The notes: generated by a model from the letters alone, not told the origin. DNA of 42,652 nucleotides from Hyphomonadaceae bacterium (GCA_022760335.1 JALEGE010000175.1:1-42652); one strand, 5' to 3'; positions 1 to 9,241 are shown, numbered from the stretch's first letter. Made by a program: numbers and translations.

Positions 1-191
1 CAGCCTGGACACGAATGTTCGTCTGCGGATCAATCTTGAGACATGGCATCGGGCCTTGTGGGAAGGGGCTTTCCACAGCCGGCGATCTGTGGTCACTGGC
101 CCCACCGGTGCCTGGCGCGCGCGTGGAATGTTTCTTGCTGCGTGGGGTGGCAATCATGCGGGTGCAAGGCCCGGTGCGTAAGAGGGATGGC

Positions 192-1259
192 ATGTCGAAG
201 ATTTATCCGGTGATCATGGCGGGCGGTTCTGGCACGCGGCTCTGGCCAGTTTCGCGCGCTCATCACCCCAAGCAGTTCCAAAAAATGCTGGGTGAGCGGT
301 CCATGTTTCAGGAGACGGTGCTGCGGGTGCGTGGCGCGGCTGGGCACCATGAATTTGCTGCGCCTTCGGTGATTGGGGGCGAGCGCTTTGCGGAATTGAT
401 CTCCACGCAGTTGGCCGAGATCGATGAGCGCCCGGCGAAGATCATTCTTGAGCCTTTCGGCAAGAACACTGCTGCGGTTGCCGCCATGGCGGCTGCTGTG
501 CCGGAGGAGGAGGACGCGCTTGTCCTGTTGCTGCCATCGGATCATTTCATTTCCGAACCACAGGCTTTCCGTGATGCTATCGGCGCGGCGGCCGACACCG
601 CTGAAAAAGGCTATCTGACGACGTTTGGCATCGCTGCGCGCACGCCGGAAACCGGCTATGGTTATATCCATCAGGGTGCGGAAATCGCTCCTGACACCTA
701 TGCCTTCAAGGCGTTCAAGGAAAAACCCGAGCTTGAGGTTGCCAAACAATACGTCGCTGATGGCGGCTTTACCTGGAATGCTGGCATCTTCCTGTTCCCC
801 GCCAAGACCATGGCTGCGGAGCTGGCCGAACATGCCAGCGAGATCCAGGCGCGTACGCTTGCCGCGCTCGAAGCCGGCAAACCGGTTGGTGAAGCGATTG
901 TGCTCGATCCGGAGATTTTCGACACGGTTGATGACGATTCCATCGATTATGCCGTGATGGAAAAGACAAAGTGCGGTGCGGTCTATGGCCCGCTGGAATG
1001 CGGCTGGAGCGATATCGGCTCCTGGAGTGCGATTGCAGACCTGTCCGAAACCGACACGCTGGGCGATGTCATCAGCGTGGACACCGAGGGCTGTTATATC
1101 CGCAGCGATGACGACACTCTGCTGGCCGTAATCGGCGTAAAGGACCTCCTGGTCGTGGCCCATGAGGGCGCGGTGCTGATCGCGCCCAGGGATCGGGCAC
1201 AGGATGTGAAAACCATCGTCAACACGTTGAAAAAGGCCGAGCGCAAAGACCGGCTCTAG
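192..1259 (+). CDS. manC: Mannose-1-phosphate guanylyltransferase (GDP-mannose pyrophosphorylase)
   Basis: Makes GDP-mannose from mannose-1-phosphate and GTP in the cytoplasm, the precursor for mannosyl and, through gmd/fcl further along, fucosyl residues. The N-terminus carries the nucleotidyltransferase signature GGSGTRLWPVSR (about residues 10-21), followed by FGKNTAAVAAMAA, YGYIHQG, FKEKPEL and TWNAGIFLF, all typical of this family. The 355-residue length matches the short form that lacks the C-terminal cupin (phosphomannose isomerase) domain. The reading frame is open upstream to base 15, but the ATG at 192 places the MSKIYPVIMAGG start where family members begin, so I choose it. The phosphomannomutase gene follows 86 bases downstream on the same strand, completing Man-6-P to GDP-Man. 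No phosphomannose isomerase is visible in the window. Confidence 0.93.
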   Translation: MSKIYPVIMAGGSGTRLWPVSRAHHPKQFQKMLGERSMFQETVLRVRGAAGHHEFAAPSVIGGERFAELISTQLAEIDERPAKIILEPFGKNTAAVAAMAAAVPEEEDALVLLLPSDHFISEPQAFRDAIGAAADTAEKGYLTTFGIAARTPETGYGYIHQGAEIAPDTYAFKAFKEKPELEVAKQYVADGGFTWNAGIFLFPAKTMAAELAEHASEIQARTLAALEAGKPVGEAIVLDPEIFDTVDDDSIDYAVMEKTKCGAVYGPLECGWSDIGSWSAIADLSETDTLGDVISVDTEGCYIRSDDDTLLAVIGVKDLLVVAHEGAVLIAPRDRAQDVKTIVNTLKKAERKDRL

Positions 1260-1345
1260 CCATGCCGTACCAGCTCTGGCCCATGGCTTGAAACAAGATG
1301 CAGGCTGCTGTCTTAATTGAATGATCCATAAGGGGACTTGAATCC

Positions 1346-2863
1346 ATGATGCCCAAACCGCGCGCGGATATTGCGCCCAACACGCTTGAGTTTGAAATTC
1401 TGCCGCTGGTGAAGCCGACCGGCTTTCGCGAATATGATGCGCGCTGGTGGTTCAATGGCATCGGCCATGAGAAGGCGCCGGAGCTGAATCTGGAGGGCGT
1501 GAAGGCGCTCGGCCTCGGCATGGCGACGCTGTTTCATGAGCTGGGCGTGGAGCCGAAAGTGGTGGTGGGCCATGATTTCCGCTCCATTTCCGGCGGCATC
1601 AAGAATGCGCTGATCCTGGGCCTGGTGCAGGGCGGGGCGGAAGTGCTCGATATTGGCCTGGCGCTGAGCCCGATGGTCTATTGGGCGCAATTCGAGCTGG
1701 ACGCGCCCTGCTGCGGCATGGTCACAGCCTCGCACAATGAAAATGGCTGGACCGGCGTGAAAATGGGCGCTGACAAGCCGCTCACCTTCGGCCCGGATGA
1801 GATGGGCCGGCTGAAAGAGATCGTCCTCAGTGGTGCCTTCCAGCCGCGCGATGGCGGGGGGCATTTCCGCGTCGACGGCATGATCGACCGCTATATTGAG
1901 TTCGTCGCCAAGGATGTGAAGATCGAACGTCCGCTGAAGGTGATCGCGGCCTGCGGCAATGGCACTGCTGGCGTGTTCGCGCCGAAAGCCCTGCGCGCCA
2001 TGGGCGTCGATGTCATCGAGATGGATTGCGAGCTCGACTGGACCTTCCCGAAATACAATCCGAACCCGGAAGATAGCGAAATGCTGCACGCCATGGCGGC
2101 GGCGGTGAAGGAATATGGCGCCGATGTCGCGCTCGGCTTTGACGGCGATGGCGACCGGTGCGGTGTGGTTGACAATACCGGCGAGGAAATCTTCGCTGAC
2201 AAGATCGGCCTGATGCTGGCGCGTGATCTGTCGAAGGAGTATCCCGGCGCGAAATTCGTCGTGGATGTGAAATCCACCGGCCTTTACAAGACCGACCCGG
2301 TGTTGAAGGAAAACGGCTCGACGGTGGATTATTACAAGACCGGCCACTCCTATATCAAACGCCGCACGACGGATCTCGATGCCCTGGCGGGCTTTGAGAA
2401 ATCCGGCCATTTCTTCTTCCGCCAGCCCATCGGGCTTGGCTATGATTGCGGGCTGACGGCGGCCAAGGCCGTGCTGGAAATGCTCGACCGCAATCCGGAC
2501 AAGACCATGGCCGACCTCAAAGGCGAGCTGGAAGTGGCCTACACTTCGCTCACCATGAGCCCGCATTGTGCCGATGAGATCAAATATGAGGTGCTCGATC
2601 GTATCGTCGCCGAATATCAGGCGATGGAAGGCGGGGAAATCCTCGGCCGCAAGATTGTCGACATCAATACGGTGAACGGCGTGCGCACCACTCTGGAGGA
2701 TGGCTCCTGGGTGCTGGTGCGCGCCAGCTCCAACAAGCCTGAACTCGTGGTCGTGGTCGAGAGCATGGAAAGCGAAGACGATATGCGTGCGCTGTTCCGG
2801 CAAGAAGTGAAACCCCGCCTCGCCAAATATGACGAGATCGGCGCCTACAATCAGGAAATCTGA
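1346..2863 (+). CDS. manB: Phosphomannomutase/phosphoglucomutase
   Basis: Interconverts hexose-6-phosphate and hexose-1-phosphate; here it probably feeds mannose-1-phosphate to the guanylyltransferase just upstream. The 505-residue protein has the four hallmarks of the alpha-D-phosphohexomutase superfamily in order: the phosphoserine loop TASHNENGWTGVK, the metal-binding loop FDGDGDRCGVVD, the sugar-binding loop FEKSGHFFF, and the C-terminal phosphate-binding loop RASSNKPELVV. A start at 1346 (ATG) gives MMPKPRADIAPNTLEF, somewhat longer at the N-terminus than short family members but consistent with the roughly 500-residue alphaproteobacterial form. Bifunctional phosphoglucomutase activity is common in the family, and sequence alone cannot exclude it. 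A GC-rich hairpin follows the stop codon. Confidence 0.92.
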   Translation: MMPKPRADIAPNTLEFEILPLVKPTGFREYDARWWFNGIGHEKAPELNLEGVKALGLGMATLFHELGVEPKVVVGHDFRSISGGIKNALILGLVQGGAEVLDIGLALSPMVYWAQFELDAPCCGMVTASHNENGWTGVKMGADKPLTFGPDEMGRLKEIVLSGAFQPRDGGGHFRVDGMIDRYIEFVAKDVKIERPLKVIAACGNGTAGVFAPKALRAMGVDVIEMDCELDWTFPKYNPNPEDSEMLHAMAAAVKEYGADVALGFDGDGDRCGVVDNTGEEIFADKIGLMLARDLSKEYPGAKFVVDVKSTGLYKTDPVLKENGSTVDYYKTGHSYIKRRTTDLDALAGFEKSGHFFFRQPIGLGYDCGLTAAKAVLEMLDRNPDKTMADLKGELEVAYTSLTMSPHCADEIKYEVLDRIVAEYQAMEGGEILGRKIVDINTVNGVRTTLEDGSWVLVRASSNKPELVVVVESMESEDDMRALFRQEVKPRLAKYDEIGAYNQEI

Positions 2864-2889
2864 TCCCAAGTGGGTCAGCCCATGAGCAA

Positions 2890-2915
2890 GCGCGCAGGGC
2901 AGTGGGCCTGCGCGC
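2890..2915 (+). terminator. Terminator-like hairpin after manB
   Basis: A perfect 9-bp GC-rich stem (GCGCGCAGG / CCTGCGCGC) with an 8-base loop begins 26 bases after the manB stop. It lacks a strong T-tract (CTGTTCTGG follows), so it is only terminator-like. It separates the GDP-mannose genes from the RTX gene. Confidence 0.45.
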
Positions 2916-3151
2916 CTGTTCTGGCGTGAAGTTCGGCCAATCTGCCGAGGATTCAGGCATTGTGACCCATTCCGGCAGACCTTGACGGTTTTTGCTGATC
3001 GAAAAAATTCACAGGAAATATAGTTTCGTCATCGGCGAGTGCTTAACCGGACCGGAGATTGCTATGCGCTCTCGATATCGGTGCGACTTGGCACAAGTTC
3101 GAAAGCGCTATCGATCTTGCCACCTGATCTCTGAATAGAGCGCCAAAAGCC

Positions 3152-6100
3152 ATGCCCAACTCTCTGCCGACTTTGACTGTACCTGCAAATCTGGTCCTGC
3201 CAGATGGCGCCACGAATTACCTGGTCACCGGCTTGTCGGTTGCCGATGCCGATGATGACATTCTAACGGTCAGTCTCTCGCTTTCGGGATTTCTCACACT
3301 GGGCGTCACTGATGGCCTGATCTTCCTGCTGGGCGACGGGTTTGACGACACCCATATGGTGTTCAGCGGCACCGTGGCTGACATCAATGCGGCGCTGGCC
3401 TCGCTGACATATACCGACACGGGAGCGCCCGGCGATCTGGAAATCACTGTCAGCGATGCGGGCACGGCGCCGGTCAATTTCTCGCTCGCACCCGTCCTGT
3501 ATCTGCGCCAATACGATGAAAAAACAGGATTTGTTCTTGAGGGGACGGATTCAGAAGACCTGGCCGGGCGCGATGTCGAACTGATCGGCGATGTGAATGA
3601 TGATGGCATCGCGGACATTCTGATCAGCGCCATTGGCGGCGATGACAATGGCGCCGATTCCGGCGAGGCCTATGTCGTGTTCGGCACCGCGCTGGGTTTC
3701 CCGGAGACATTCCAGCTCTCTTCGCTGGATGGTACGAACGGTTTCAAGATCCGCGGCGCCGCCACGACCGATGCGCTGGGCCGCACGATTGCCGGCATTG
3801 GCGACATCAATAATGATGGCATTGAGGATTTCGCGGTCGGGGCGCGCTTTGCCGATCCGGGCGGGCGGGCGGATGCCGGCGCAGCCTATATCATTTTCGG
3901 GACCGATGCCGGTTTCCCGAGTGCACTTGAAGTCACCGACCTTGATGGCACGAACGGCTTTGTCGTTGAGGGCGTCACGGCCGGAGACCGCACCGGGCGC
4001 AGCCTGGCCGCGGCAGGTGATGTCAATGGCGATGGCATTGACGATTTCATTGTCGGCGCTCCCTTTGCAGATCCCAATGGCGGGGATTCTGGCGCGGCCT
4101 ATGTGATTTATGGCAAGGCCACCGCCTTCAGCGCGACATTCGACCCGGCCACTCTGGATGGCACCAATGGCTTTTCGATCTTCGGTGAAAACTCCGGCGA
4201 TACGGCAGGCCTGTCTATCTCGAGCGCAAGCGACATCAATGATGACGGCTTTGCCGATATTGTGATCGGCGCGCCGGGCGGCGACCCGGCTGCGGGTCTG
4301 GAAGGCGGCGAGGCTTATGTCGTTTATGGCGGTGATCCGCTGACGCCGGCCAACGTCTTCCTCTCCAATATTTCCTCTGAAATCGAAGGCAATGTCGGCT
4401 TCAAGATGAGCGGCCTGGCGGCAGGCGATCAGCTTGGTTTCGATGTCTCAATTGCTGGGGATTTCAATGGCGATGGGATCGACGACATCGTCATCACGGC
4501 GCCGTTCGCAGAAACCCTGGGCGTTCCCAATTCCGGCAGCGCCTATGTCATTTTCGGCACCGATGCAGGTTTCCCGGATGAAACCGTGGACCTTTCGGCG
4601 TTGGACGGCACCGATGGTTTCGTCCTCATCGGGCGCAGCGGTAACGGCAATACCGGGACATCGGTCCACAATGCCGGGGACATCAATAATGACGGGATCG
4701 ATGATCTGATCATCGGGACGCCGGGCATTGATGGCGCAGAGCCCGGGGCCGGCCAGACCTATATTGTTTTCGGCTCCGCGGATGGGTTCAGCGGAACCCT
4801 GCGGTTTAGCCAGATTGATGAGACTGAGGGCTTCACCATTGCCGGCCTCAATCTTCAGGATGCCAGCGGATTTGCAGTTGGCGGCGACCGCGATGTCAAT
4901 GGCGACGGCATTGATGATATCATCATCGGTGCTGGCGGGGCTGACCCGAACGGCAGTGCGTCGGGCGAAGCCTATGTCATCTTTGGCGGCTCGGACATCC
5001 AGACCCGCTATGTTTCGGAAAGCATTTCGGTCACGCTTGAAAATTTCGCGCCTGTTGCGACAGATGACATGCTGTTTGCCGCTGAGGATGGCCCGGCCAC
5101 CACAGGCAATGTCATGGGCAATAATGGCAATGGCAATGACAGCGATGCCAATAATGACGTTCTGACGGTTGTTGAGCTGAACGGGTTTGCGGCGAATGTC
5201 GGCCAGCAGATCACGCTGGCCTCTGGCGCCCTGCTGACCGTGAATTCCGATGGCACTTTCAGCTATGATGCCAATGGTGCCTTCGAGGCGCTTGGCACTG
5301 GCCAGACCGATACGGACAGTTTCACCTATACGATCAGCGATGGGCAGGGTGAAACCGCCACAGCGACTGCCACCGTGACCATATCCGGGGCCAGCGATCC
5401 CACCACCATCACGCTGCCCGGCGATCCAGACCTGATCAGCACCGGCGTGGTCGCGATTTCCGGCTTCTCGCTTGCCGATCCGGACCAGGGCGATCTGACG
5501 GTCCTGTTCTCGGCGGCCGGCACGATCACACTGGCGCAGACAACAGGTCTTGTCTTCCTTCAGGGCGATGGCAGCGATGACACTGTGCTGGAATTCACCG
5601 GCACGCTGGCCGACATCAATGCCGCGATCGCAACGATCGATTACACGCCGCCTCTTGGTGATGTCGTAGACACGATCTCGCTGCAGTCCGGCGGAACCCA
5701 GGCCTCGATAATCTTCGGCACCGGCACGGGCGAGACCCTTACCGGCAGCGCCGATGATGCCGATATTTACGGCTTTGAGGGCGATGATGAGTTGAATGGC
5801 GGGGCTGGCGATGAATTGCTCGTCGGTGGCCTTGGCGCCGATACGCTGCTCGGCGGCGATGGCGACGATACGCTTGTCTTAGACGATGATGACATCCGCA
5901 GCGATATCAATGGCGCCATCAATCTCGGCGGTGTTGGCACCGATACGCTGGTGATGGAGGCTGGCAGCCAGTTCATCACCAATACGCTGGCCAGTTACGG
6001 TTTTGAGATCTTCCGCGGCGCCGATGGCAATGACCGCGTGCGCGGCAATCTCAATTCGGTCGACTATGATCTCGATGGCGGGGCCGGTGATGATGAACTT

Positions 6101-7324
6101 ACCGGCAATGGCGGCAATGATATCCTGCGTGGTTGCCTGGGCAGCGACCTGATGCGCGGCAATGACGGTAACGACACGATCTATCTCGACAGCGACGATA
6201 TTCGCAGCGACGAGAGTGGCGCGATCGATCTTGGCGGGGCTGGCTATGATATGCTGGTCATGGAGGCCGGCTCGCAATTCGTCACCAATGGGCTGGGTGC
6301 GTATGGTTTCGAGGCCTTTGTCGGCGCCGATGGCAATGACCGTGTGCGCGGCAATGTCGGCTCTGTGGACTATGAACTGAATGGTGGGGCTGGCGATGAC
6401 ACGCTGACAGGCAATCGTGGCCGCGACATCCTGATGGGCGGTGAGGGCAATGACCTGCTTGATGGCTCCGGCGGACGTGACACCATGTTCGGCGGTGCCG
6501 GCGACGACACCATCATTCTCAGCAATGCTGACTTTATCCGCGACAGCGAAGGCGCTGCGCTGGATATGGGGAATGAGGGGCGGGACACGCTGGTCATGGC
6601 CAATGGCAGCCGTTTCATCACGAATGGCCTCAGTGTCTATGGCTTCGAAGTCTTCATCGGCGCCAACCGTGATGATCGCGTGCGGGGTAACCTGGCGAAT
6701 GTGGAGTATGATCTCGACGGCCAGGGCGGCGATGACACGCTGACCGGAAATAATGGCGCTGATAGGCTGACCGGCGGTACTGGAAATGACACGCTGGATG
6801 GTGCCGGGGGGCTCGATCGCTTTGTGTTTGATGCCAGTCATGTCGGTACTGACACCGTTGCGTCCTTCTTCCTTGGCGAAACCGTGGAACTGACCGGCTT
6901 TGGCTATGTCAGTGCAGCAGAGGCCGCGGCGGATTTCACCCAGGATGGCGGCAATGTCGTATTCAGCAATGGCGGTGTCGTGGTGACCTTCCTCAGTGCG
7001 CTGCTATCTGATGTTGTTGCGGGCATAGAAATTGATGGTGAGCCGGTGCCGCCAGCGCCGAGCGCGAGTCTTGTGGATGCCTTGTTGGGCCCCTTGGATG
7101 CGTTGCTCGATAACCTGTTCGAGTTTGGCGGCTTGGGCGAATCTCCGAATCCAGACGGCAGTGACGCATACGACGCGATGGAGTTTCTGGCCCCGAAAGC
7201 CCAGTACAGTGATACTGTGCTACGCCAGGAACATCATGACCATATTGATCAGCCGGATCTCATGATTGATGCACAGGACTGGCTTCCCAATGACCCGACA
7301 GATGCGTTCAGCTTCATCAGCTAA
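3152..7324 (+). CDS. Large secreted RTX protein with FG-GAP beta-propeller and cadherin-like domains
   Basis: A 1390-residue acidic, glycine/aspartate-rich protein predicted to be exported by a type I system and to fold with calcium outside the cell. Domain order: a cadherin-like N-terminal domain (about 20-115); seven FG-GAP/integrin-alpha-type repeats with Ca-binding loops such as DVNGDGIDDFIVG (about 120-615), enough for one seven-bladed propeller; a VCBS/Ig-like domain beginning NFAPVATDD (about 630-750); a second copy of the N-terminal cadherin-like domain (about 765-850); RTX nonapeptides such as GGDGDDTL interleaved with three copies of a 65-residue module (910-1188); and a non-repetitive C-terminus of about 150 residues that should hold the secretion signal. 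There is no Sec signal peptide. No T1SS genes are in the window. The exact role (adhesin, surface layer or matrix protein) cannot be read from the sequence. Confidence 0.9.
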   Translation: MPNSLPTLTVPANLVLPDGATNYLVTGLSVADADDDILTVSLSLSGFLTLGVTDGLIFLLGDGFDDTHMVFSGTVADINAALASLTYTDTGAPGDLEITVSDAGTAPVNFSLAPVLYLRQYDEKTGFVLEGTDSEDLAGRDVELIGDVNDDGIADILISAIGGDDNGADSGEAYVVFGTALGFPETFQLSSLDGTNGFKIRGAATTDALGRTIAGIGDINNDGIEDFAVGARFADPGGRADAGAAYIIFGTDAGFPSALEVTDLDGTNGFVVEGVTAGDRTGRSLAAAGDVNGDGIDDFIVGAPFADPNGGDSGAAYVIYGKATAFSATFDPATLDGTNGFSIFGENSGDTAGLSISSASDINDDGFADIVIGAPGGDPAAGLEGGEAYVVYGGDPLTPANVFLSNISSEIEGNVGFKMSGLAAGDQLGFDVSIAGDFNGDGIDDIVITAPFAETLGVPNSGSAYVIFGTDAGFPDETVDLSALDGTDGFVLIGRSGNGNTGTSVHNAGDINNDGIDDLIIGTPGIDGAEPGAGQTYIVFGSADGFSGTLRFSQIDETEGFTIAGLNLQDASGFAVGGDRDVNGDGIDDIIIGAGGADPNGSASGEAYVIFGGSDIQTRYVSESISVTLENFAPVATDDMLFAAEDGPATTGNVMGNNGNGNDSDANNDVLTVVELNGFAANVGQQITLASGALLTVNSDGTFSYDANGAFEALGTGQTDTDSFTYTISDGQGETATATATVTISGASDPTTITLPGDPDLISTGVVAISGFSLADPDQGDLTVLFSAAGTITLAQTTGLVFLQGDGSDDTVLEFTGTLADINAAIATIDYTPPLGDVVDTISLQSGGTQASIIFGTGTGETLTGSADDADIYGFEGDDELNGGAGDELLVGGLGADTLLGGDGDDTLVLDDDDIRSDINGAINLGGVGTDTLVMEAGSQFITNTLASYGFEIFRGADGNDRVRGNLNSVDYDLDGGAGDDELTGNGGNDILRGCLGSDLMRGNDGNDTIYLDSDDIRSDESGAIDLGGAGYDMLVMEAGSQFVTNGLGAYGFEAFVGADGNDRVRGNVGSVDYELNGGAGDDTLTGNRGRDILMGGEGNDLLDGSGGRDTMFGGAGDDTIILSNADFIRDSEGAALDMGNEGRDTLVMANGSRFITNGLSVYGFEVFIGANRDDRVRGNLANVEYDLDGQGGDDTLTGNNGADRLTGGTGNDTLDGAGGLDRFVFDASHVGTDTVASFFLGETVELTGFGYVSAAEAAADFTQDGGNVVFSNGGVVVTFLSALLSDVVAGIEIDGEPVPPAPSASLVDALLGPLDALLDNLFEFGGLGESPNPDGSDAYDAMEFLAPKAQYSDTVLRQEHHDHIDQPDLMIDAQDWLPNDPTDAFSFIS
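5879..6073 (+). repeat. RTX-interrupting 65-residue module, copy 1
   Basis: Encodes residues 910-974 of the RTX protein. The pattern is DDIRSD, then LGG, DTLVMEAGSQFITN, YGFE, F.GADGNDRVRGN and YDLDGG. It sits between blocks of RTX nonapeptides but is not itself a nonapeptide repeat. Confidence 0.85.
6185..6379 (+). repeat. RTX-interrupting 65-residue module, copy 2
   Basis: Encodes residues 1012-1076 of the same protein. It is colinear with copy 1 without gaps (DDIRSDESGAIDLGGAGYD, SQFVTNGLGAYGFEAF, NDRVRGNVGSVDYEL) and exactly the same length. Confidence 0.85.
6518..6715 (+). repeat. RTX-interrupting module, copy 3 (divergent)
   Basis: Encodes residues 1123-1188. It is more diverged at the start (ADFIRDSEGAALDMG) but keeps DTLVMANGSRFITNGLSVYG, FIGAN and DDRVRGN..NVEYDL. 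It is one residue longer than copies 1 and 2. Confidence 0.8.
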
Positions 7325-7346
7325 ATTCATTGGCTGAGGAAGACTT

Positions 7347-7934
7347 TCAGATCTCGTAGCCAAACACGGCGTAGTCGCGCGCATAATATCGAGCGACAAA
7401 GTCGGCGACTGTGGGGGCGATCGAGCCCAAGCTAAAGCTCGATTGGTTTTGACGTGGCAGTGGGCGGGGTGACAGGCCGATCAAGTCACAGACCTTGTCA
7501 AAGGCATCAGGAAGATCTTCATGCCGAAAGACATGATCGACCAGTTGCGTCTCGCCGCTATGGGTCCATTCACATTGCGCCATTACGCGCGCCGGGCTGC
7601 GGATCACTTCCATGTCGCCGCGCTCCACGGCCTCTGCATAGGCTTCCAGACTTTCGATAGGCGCCATTTCCGGGAATTGCCGTGGCCGTGATTTAAGATA
7701 GCGGAAATGCGAGACGAACCGCGCCAGCGGGTGGCGCACAAAGGCGAAGGAGGTGTATTCGCACGCGAGTTGCTCGCCATGGCGTTCCACGAAGGCCGGG
7801 TAAGTTTCGTGCTTGGTGGTCAGGCAGAGCGGGTGCGTCTTGCGCCCTTCCGGCGCCAGGGCAGACATGACGCTCGTGCCGGCCGTTTTCGGGATATGCA
7901 CGAAAATGAATTTTTGCGCGTCGGAAATGACCAC
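7347..7934 (-). CDS. Sulfotransferase family protein (Sulfotransferase_2-like)
   Basis: Probable PAPS-dependent carbohydrate sulfotransferase of 195 residues, acting on the cytoplasmic side on the glycan under assembly. The 5'-phosphosulfate loop FVHIPKTAGTS lies near residues 11-21, and the 3'-phosphate-binding segment FAFVRHPLARFVSHF near 63-77; both are diagnostic for the membrane-type sulfotransferase family. The start is a GTG at 7934 (MVISDAQKF); no in-frame ATG gives a better N-terminus, so the start is uncertain. It is the last gene of a minus-strand set after the AlgI- and AlgJ-like O-acetylation genes, which suggests sulfation and acetylation of the same polymer. It converges with the RTX gene, leaving only 22 bases between the two stops. 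Confidence 0.82.
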   Translation of the reverse strand: MVISDAQKFIFVHIPKTAGTSVMSALAPEGRKTHPLCLTTKHETYPAFVERHGEQLACEYTSFAFVRHPLARFVSHFRYLKSRPRQFPEMAPIESLEAYAEAVERGDMEVIRSPARVMAQCEWTHSGETQLVDHVFRHEDLPDAFDKVCDLIGLSPRPLPRQNQSSFSLGSIAPTVADFVARYYARDYAVFGYEI

Positions 7935-7996
7935 ACCACCGCCCGGGACCTGCCAATCTACATCCTGGCAGAATGGGGGCGCGATGCGCGCAGTTC

Positions 7997-8018
7997 GATC
8001 CCCTTAAATAAGGGGGTC
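7997..8018 (-). other. Hairpin at the 3' end of the AlgJ-like gene
   Basis: A ten-pair inverted repeat (GATCCCCTTA / TAAGGGGGTC, with one G-T pair) overlaps the stop codon of the AlgJ-like gene. There is no T-tract after it on the minus strand, so it may reduce read-through or stabilise the upstream mRNA rather than terminate. Confidence 0.35.
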
Positions 8019-9237
8019 AGTTGGCGGGTTCAGCTTCCAGAAGAATGCGCTCAAACGCGGTCTGGTCTCGCGCATCGGCGGCAAAGGTCCATTTCGGCTC
8101 GGTCAGCAGGATGACCAGATAGTCCGGCTCGGTCTCCTCCACGATCCGGTCGAGCATGCCGTGCTGGAGGCGCAGGAAAGAGGCGTGGAAGCGATAGGCG
8201 GTCTCGAAATGGCGAGAATAATAGGGCCAGAACTTGCTGGTGAAGGAATCTCCCACAAGTACGCCAGTGCCTGATTGTTGACCGCCCTCTGTCATCAACA
8301 GTGTGCGCAGAGCCGCGTCATTTCTGAAAATATCCTGGAAATCTTCCTGACGCTGCGGTGGCAGATCCAGGCCCGTGAGCGTGCGCTCGGGCGGTTCGCG
8401 CAGGGCATTGTCCATAACAATGATGTCCAATGGCGCAACGCCAAGATCAGAGGCATTGTCGATCTCTTCAGGACGCTCGCGCGCAGGGCCAAGCAGGGCC
8501 AATCTTCGGTCGCCTTTCAGCAGCCCGTCTTCCACCAGATAGGTCAGATAGTTGATCGCGCCGGGGCGGTGCCAGTGGAAGGCGCGAGGGTCATAGATCT
8601 CGCCAGGTTCGAACCGGCGGAACCATTCAAGATCATAGGCCACGCGCCCGACATCGCCCGCCTGGGCCAGCGCTCTCTGGAGGGTCGTTTGATCGGTATC
8701 ACAGCGTTCACGCATGGGTTGGGGCAGGTGGTCGGCATAGATGCTTGTCGTCATGGGCACGATGACGAGATAGGTTTTCACGCCAAGCGTGGCCGCCCTC
8801 TCCTCGAATGCCTTGTAGCTGCGCAGCATTTCGACGGAGCGTTGCACATCAGGCCCGGATGGTGCGGCGCAGGCAAGGCGATGGAAACTCGGAGTCGCAA
8901 GCTGGAACCAGAAATTGCCGCGTCCGATCTTGATCTCGTCATGGGTGGAGTGGGCGAATGTGTTGATCAGCACAGAATTGACCTGGCGGGTGACATCGCC
9001 GCGATAGGCCAGCTGGTCCTTGAACGCTTCGCCGAAAGCCGGGCCGGCATTGATCAGGTCCACCTCGCCGCGGGAGATGTCTCGCGACAGGGCCGAGACG
9101 GTAGCCAGGCGGCGGCGCTCTGTATCGCTGCGGTTTTCTTCCCCGCCGGTGGTGATCTTCATGACTGTGACGATGCCCGGCCCGGCAATCGCGGCGGCGA
9201 AGACAAAAAGGAAGAGAAGGCCTGAGATAATCCGCAT
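8017..9237 (-). CDS. AlgJ/AlgX-like SGNH-type polysaccharide O-acetyltransferase component
   Basis: Probable periplasmic partner of the MBOAT protein encoded just upstream, transferring acetyl groups onto an exported polysaccharide. The 406-residue protein begins with a single hydrophobic segment (ISGLLFLFVFAAAIAG, a membrane anchor or uncleaved signal). It then has the AlgJ-type region FKDQLAYRGDVTRQVN, the FHWHRPGA segment (about 220-227) and the GDSF nucleophile block (about 329-332). The frame is open to 9288, but the ATG at 9237, four bases after the MBOAT stop, places the hydrophobic segment at the N-terminus and avoids an overlap, so I choose it. In AlgX/AlgJ the acid-histidine pair reads DTHW; here the aligned residues are AFHW, so the usual aspartate seems absent. 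Confidence 0.78.
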   Translation of the reverse strand: MRIISGLLFLFVFAAAIAGPGIVTVMKITTGGEENRSDTERRRLATVSALSRDISRGEVDLINAGPAFGEAFKDQLAYRGDVTRQVNSVLINTFAHSTHDEIKIGRGNFWFQLATPSFHRLACAAPSGPDVQRSVEMLRSYKAFEERAATLGVKTYLVIVPMTTSIYADHLPQPMRERCDTDQTTLQRALAQAGDVGRVAYDLEWFRRFEPGEIYDPRAFHWHRPGAINYLTYLVEDGLLKGDRRLALLGPARERPEEIDNASDLGVAPLDIIVMDNALREPPERTLTGLDLPPQRQEDFQDIFRNDAALRTLLMTEGGQQSGTGVLVGDSFTSKFWPYYSRHFETAYRFHASFLRLQHGMLDRIVEETEPDYLVILLTEPKWTFAADARDQTAFERILLEAEPAN

Positions 9238-9241
9238 GCGC

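Noticed and set aside
1-191. Partial gene at the window start in frame with manC
   Set aside because: The translated stretch has no family resemblance and the manC family start is at 192; I see only leader sequence here.
93-1163. Long minus-strand open frame opposite manC
   Set aside because: It is a shadow of the manC coding frame; its translation has no family motif and is rich in His/Arg, as expected from the reverse frame of GC-rich genes.
1313-2869. 518-codon minus-strand frame opposite manB
   Set aside because: Fully covered by the secure phosphomannomutase gene on the plus strand; the translation has no recognisable domain.
3088-3112. Sigma-54-like promoter (TTGGCAC) before the first RTX gene
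   Set aside because: The downstream half lacks the GC-containing TTGC element at the required spacing.
5718-6830. Possible CRISPR or tandem DNA satellite
   Set aside because: The repeats are in frame, vary at the third codon position and encode RTX nonapeptides and the 65-residue module; no constant repeat with unique spacers.
5879-6841. 320-codon minus-strand frame with apparent repeats
   Set aside because: The repeats mirror the RTX and module repeats of the plus-strand gene; this is a shadow.
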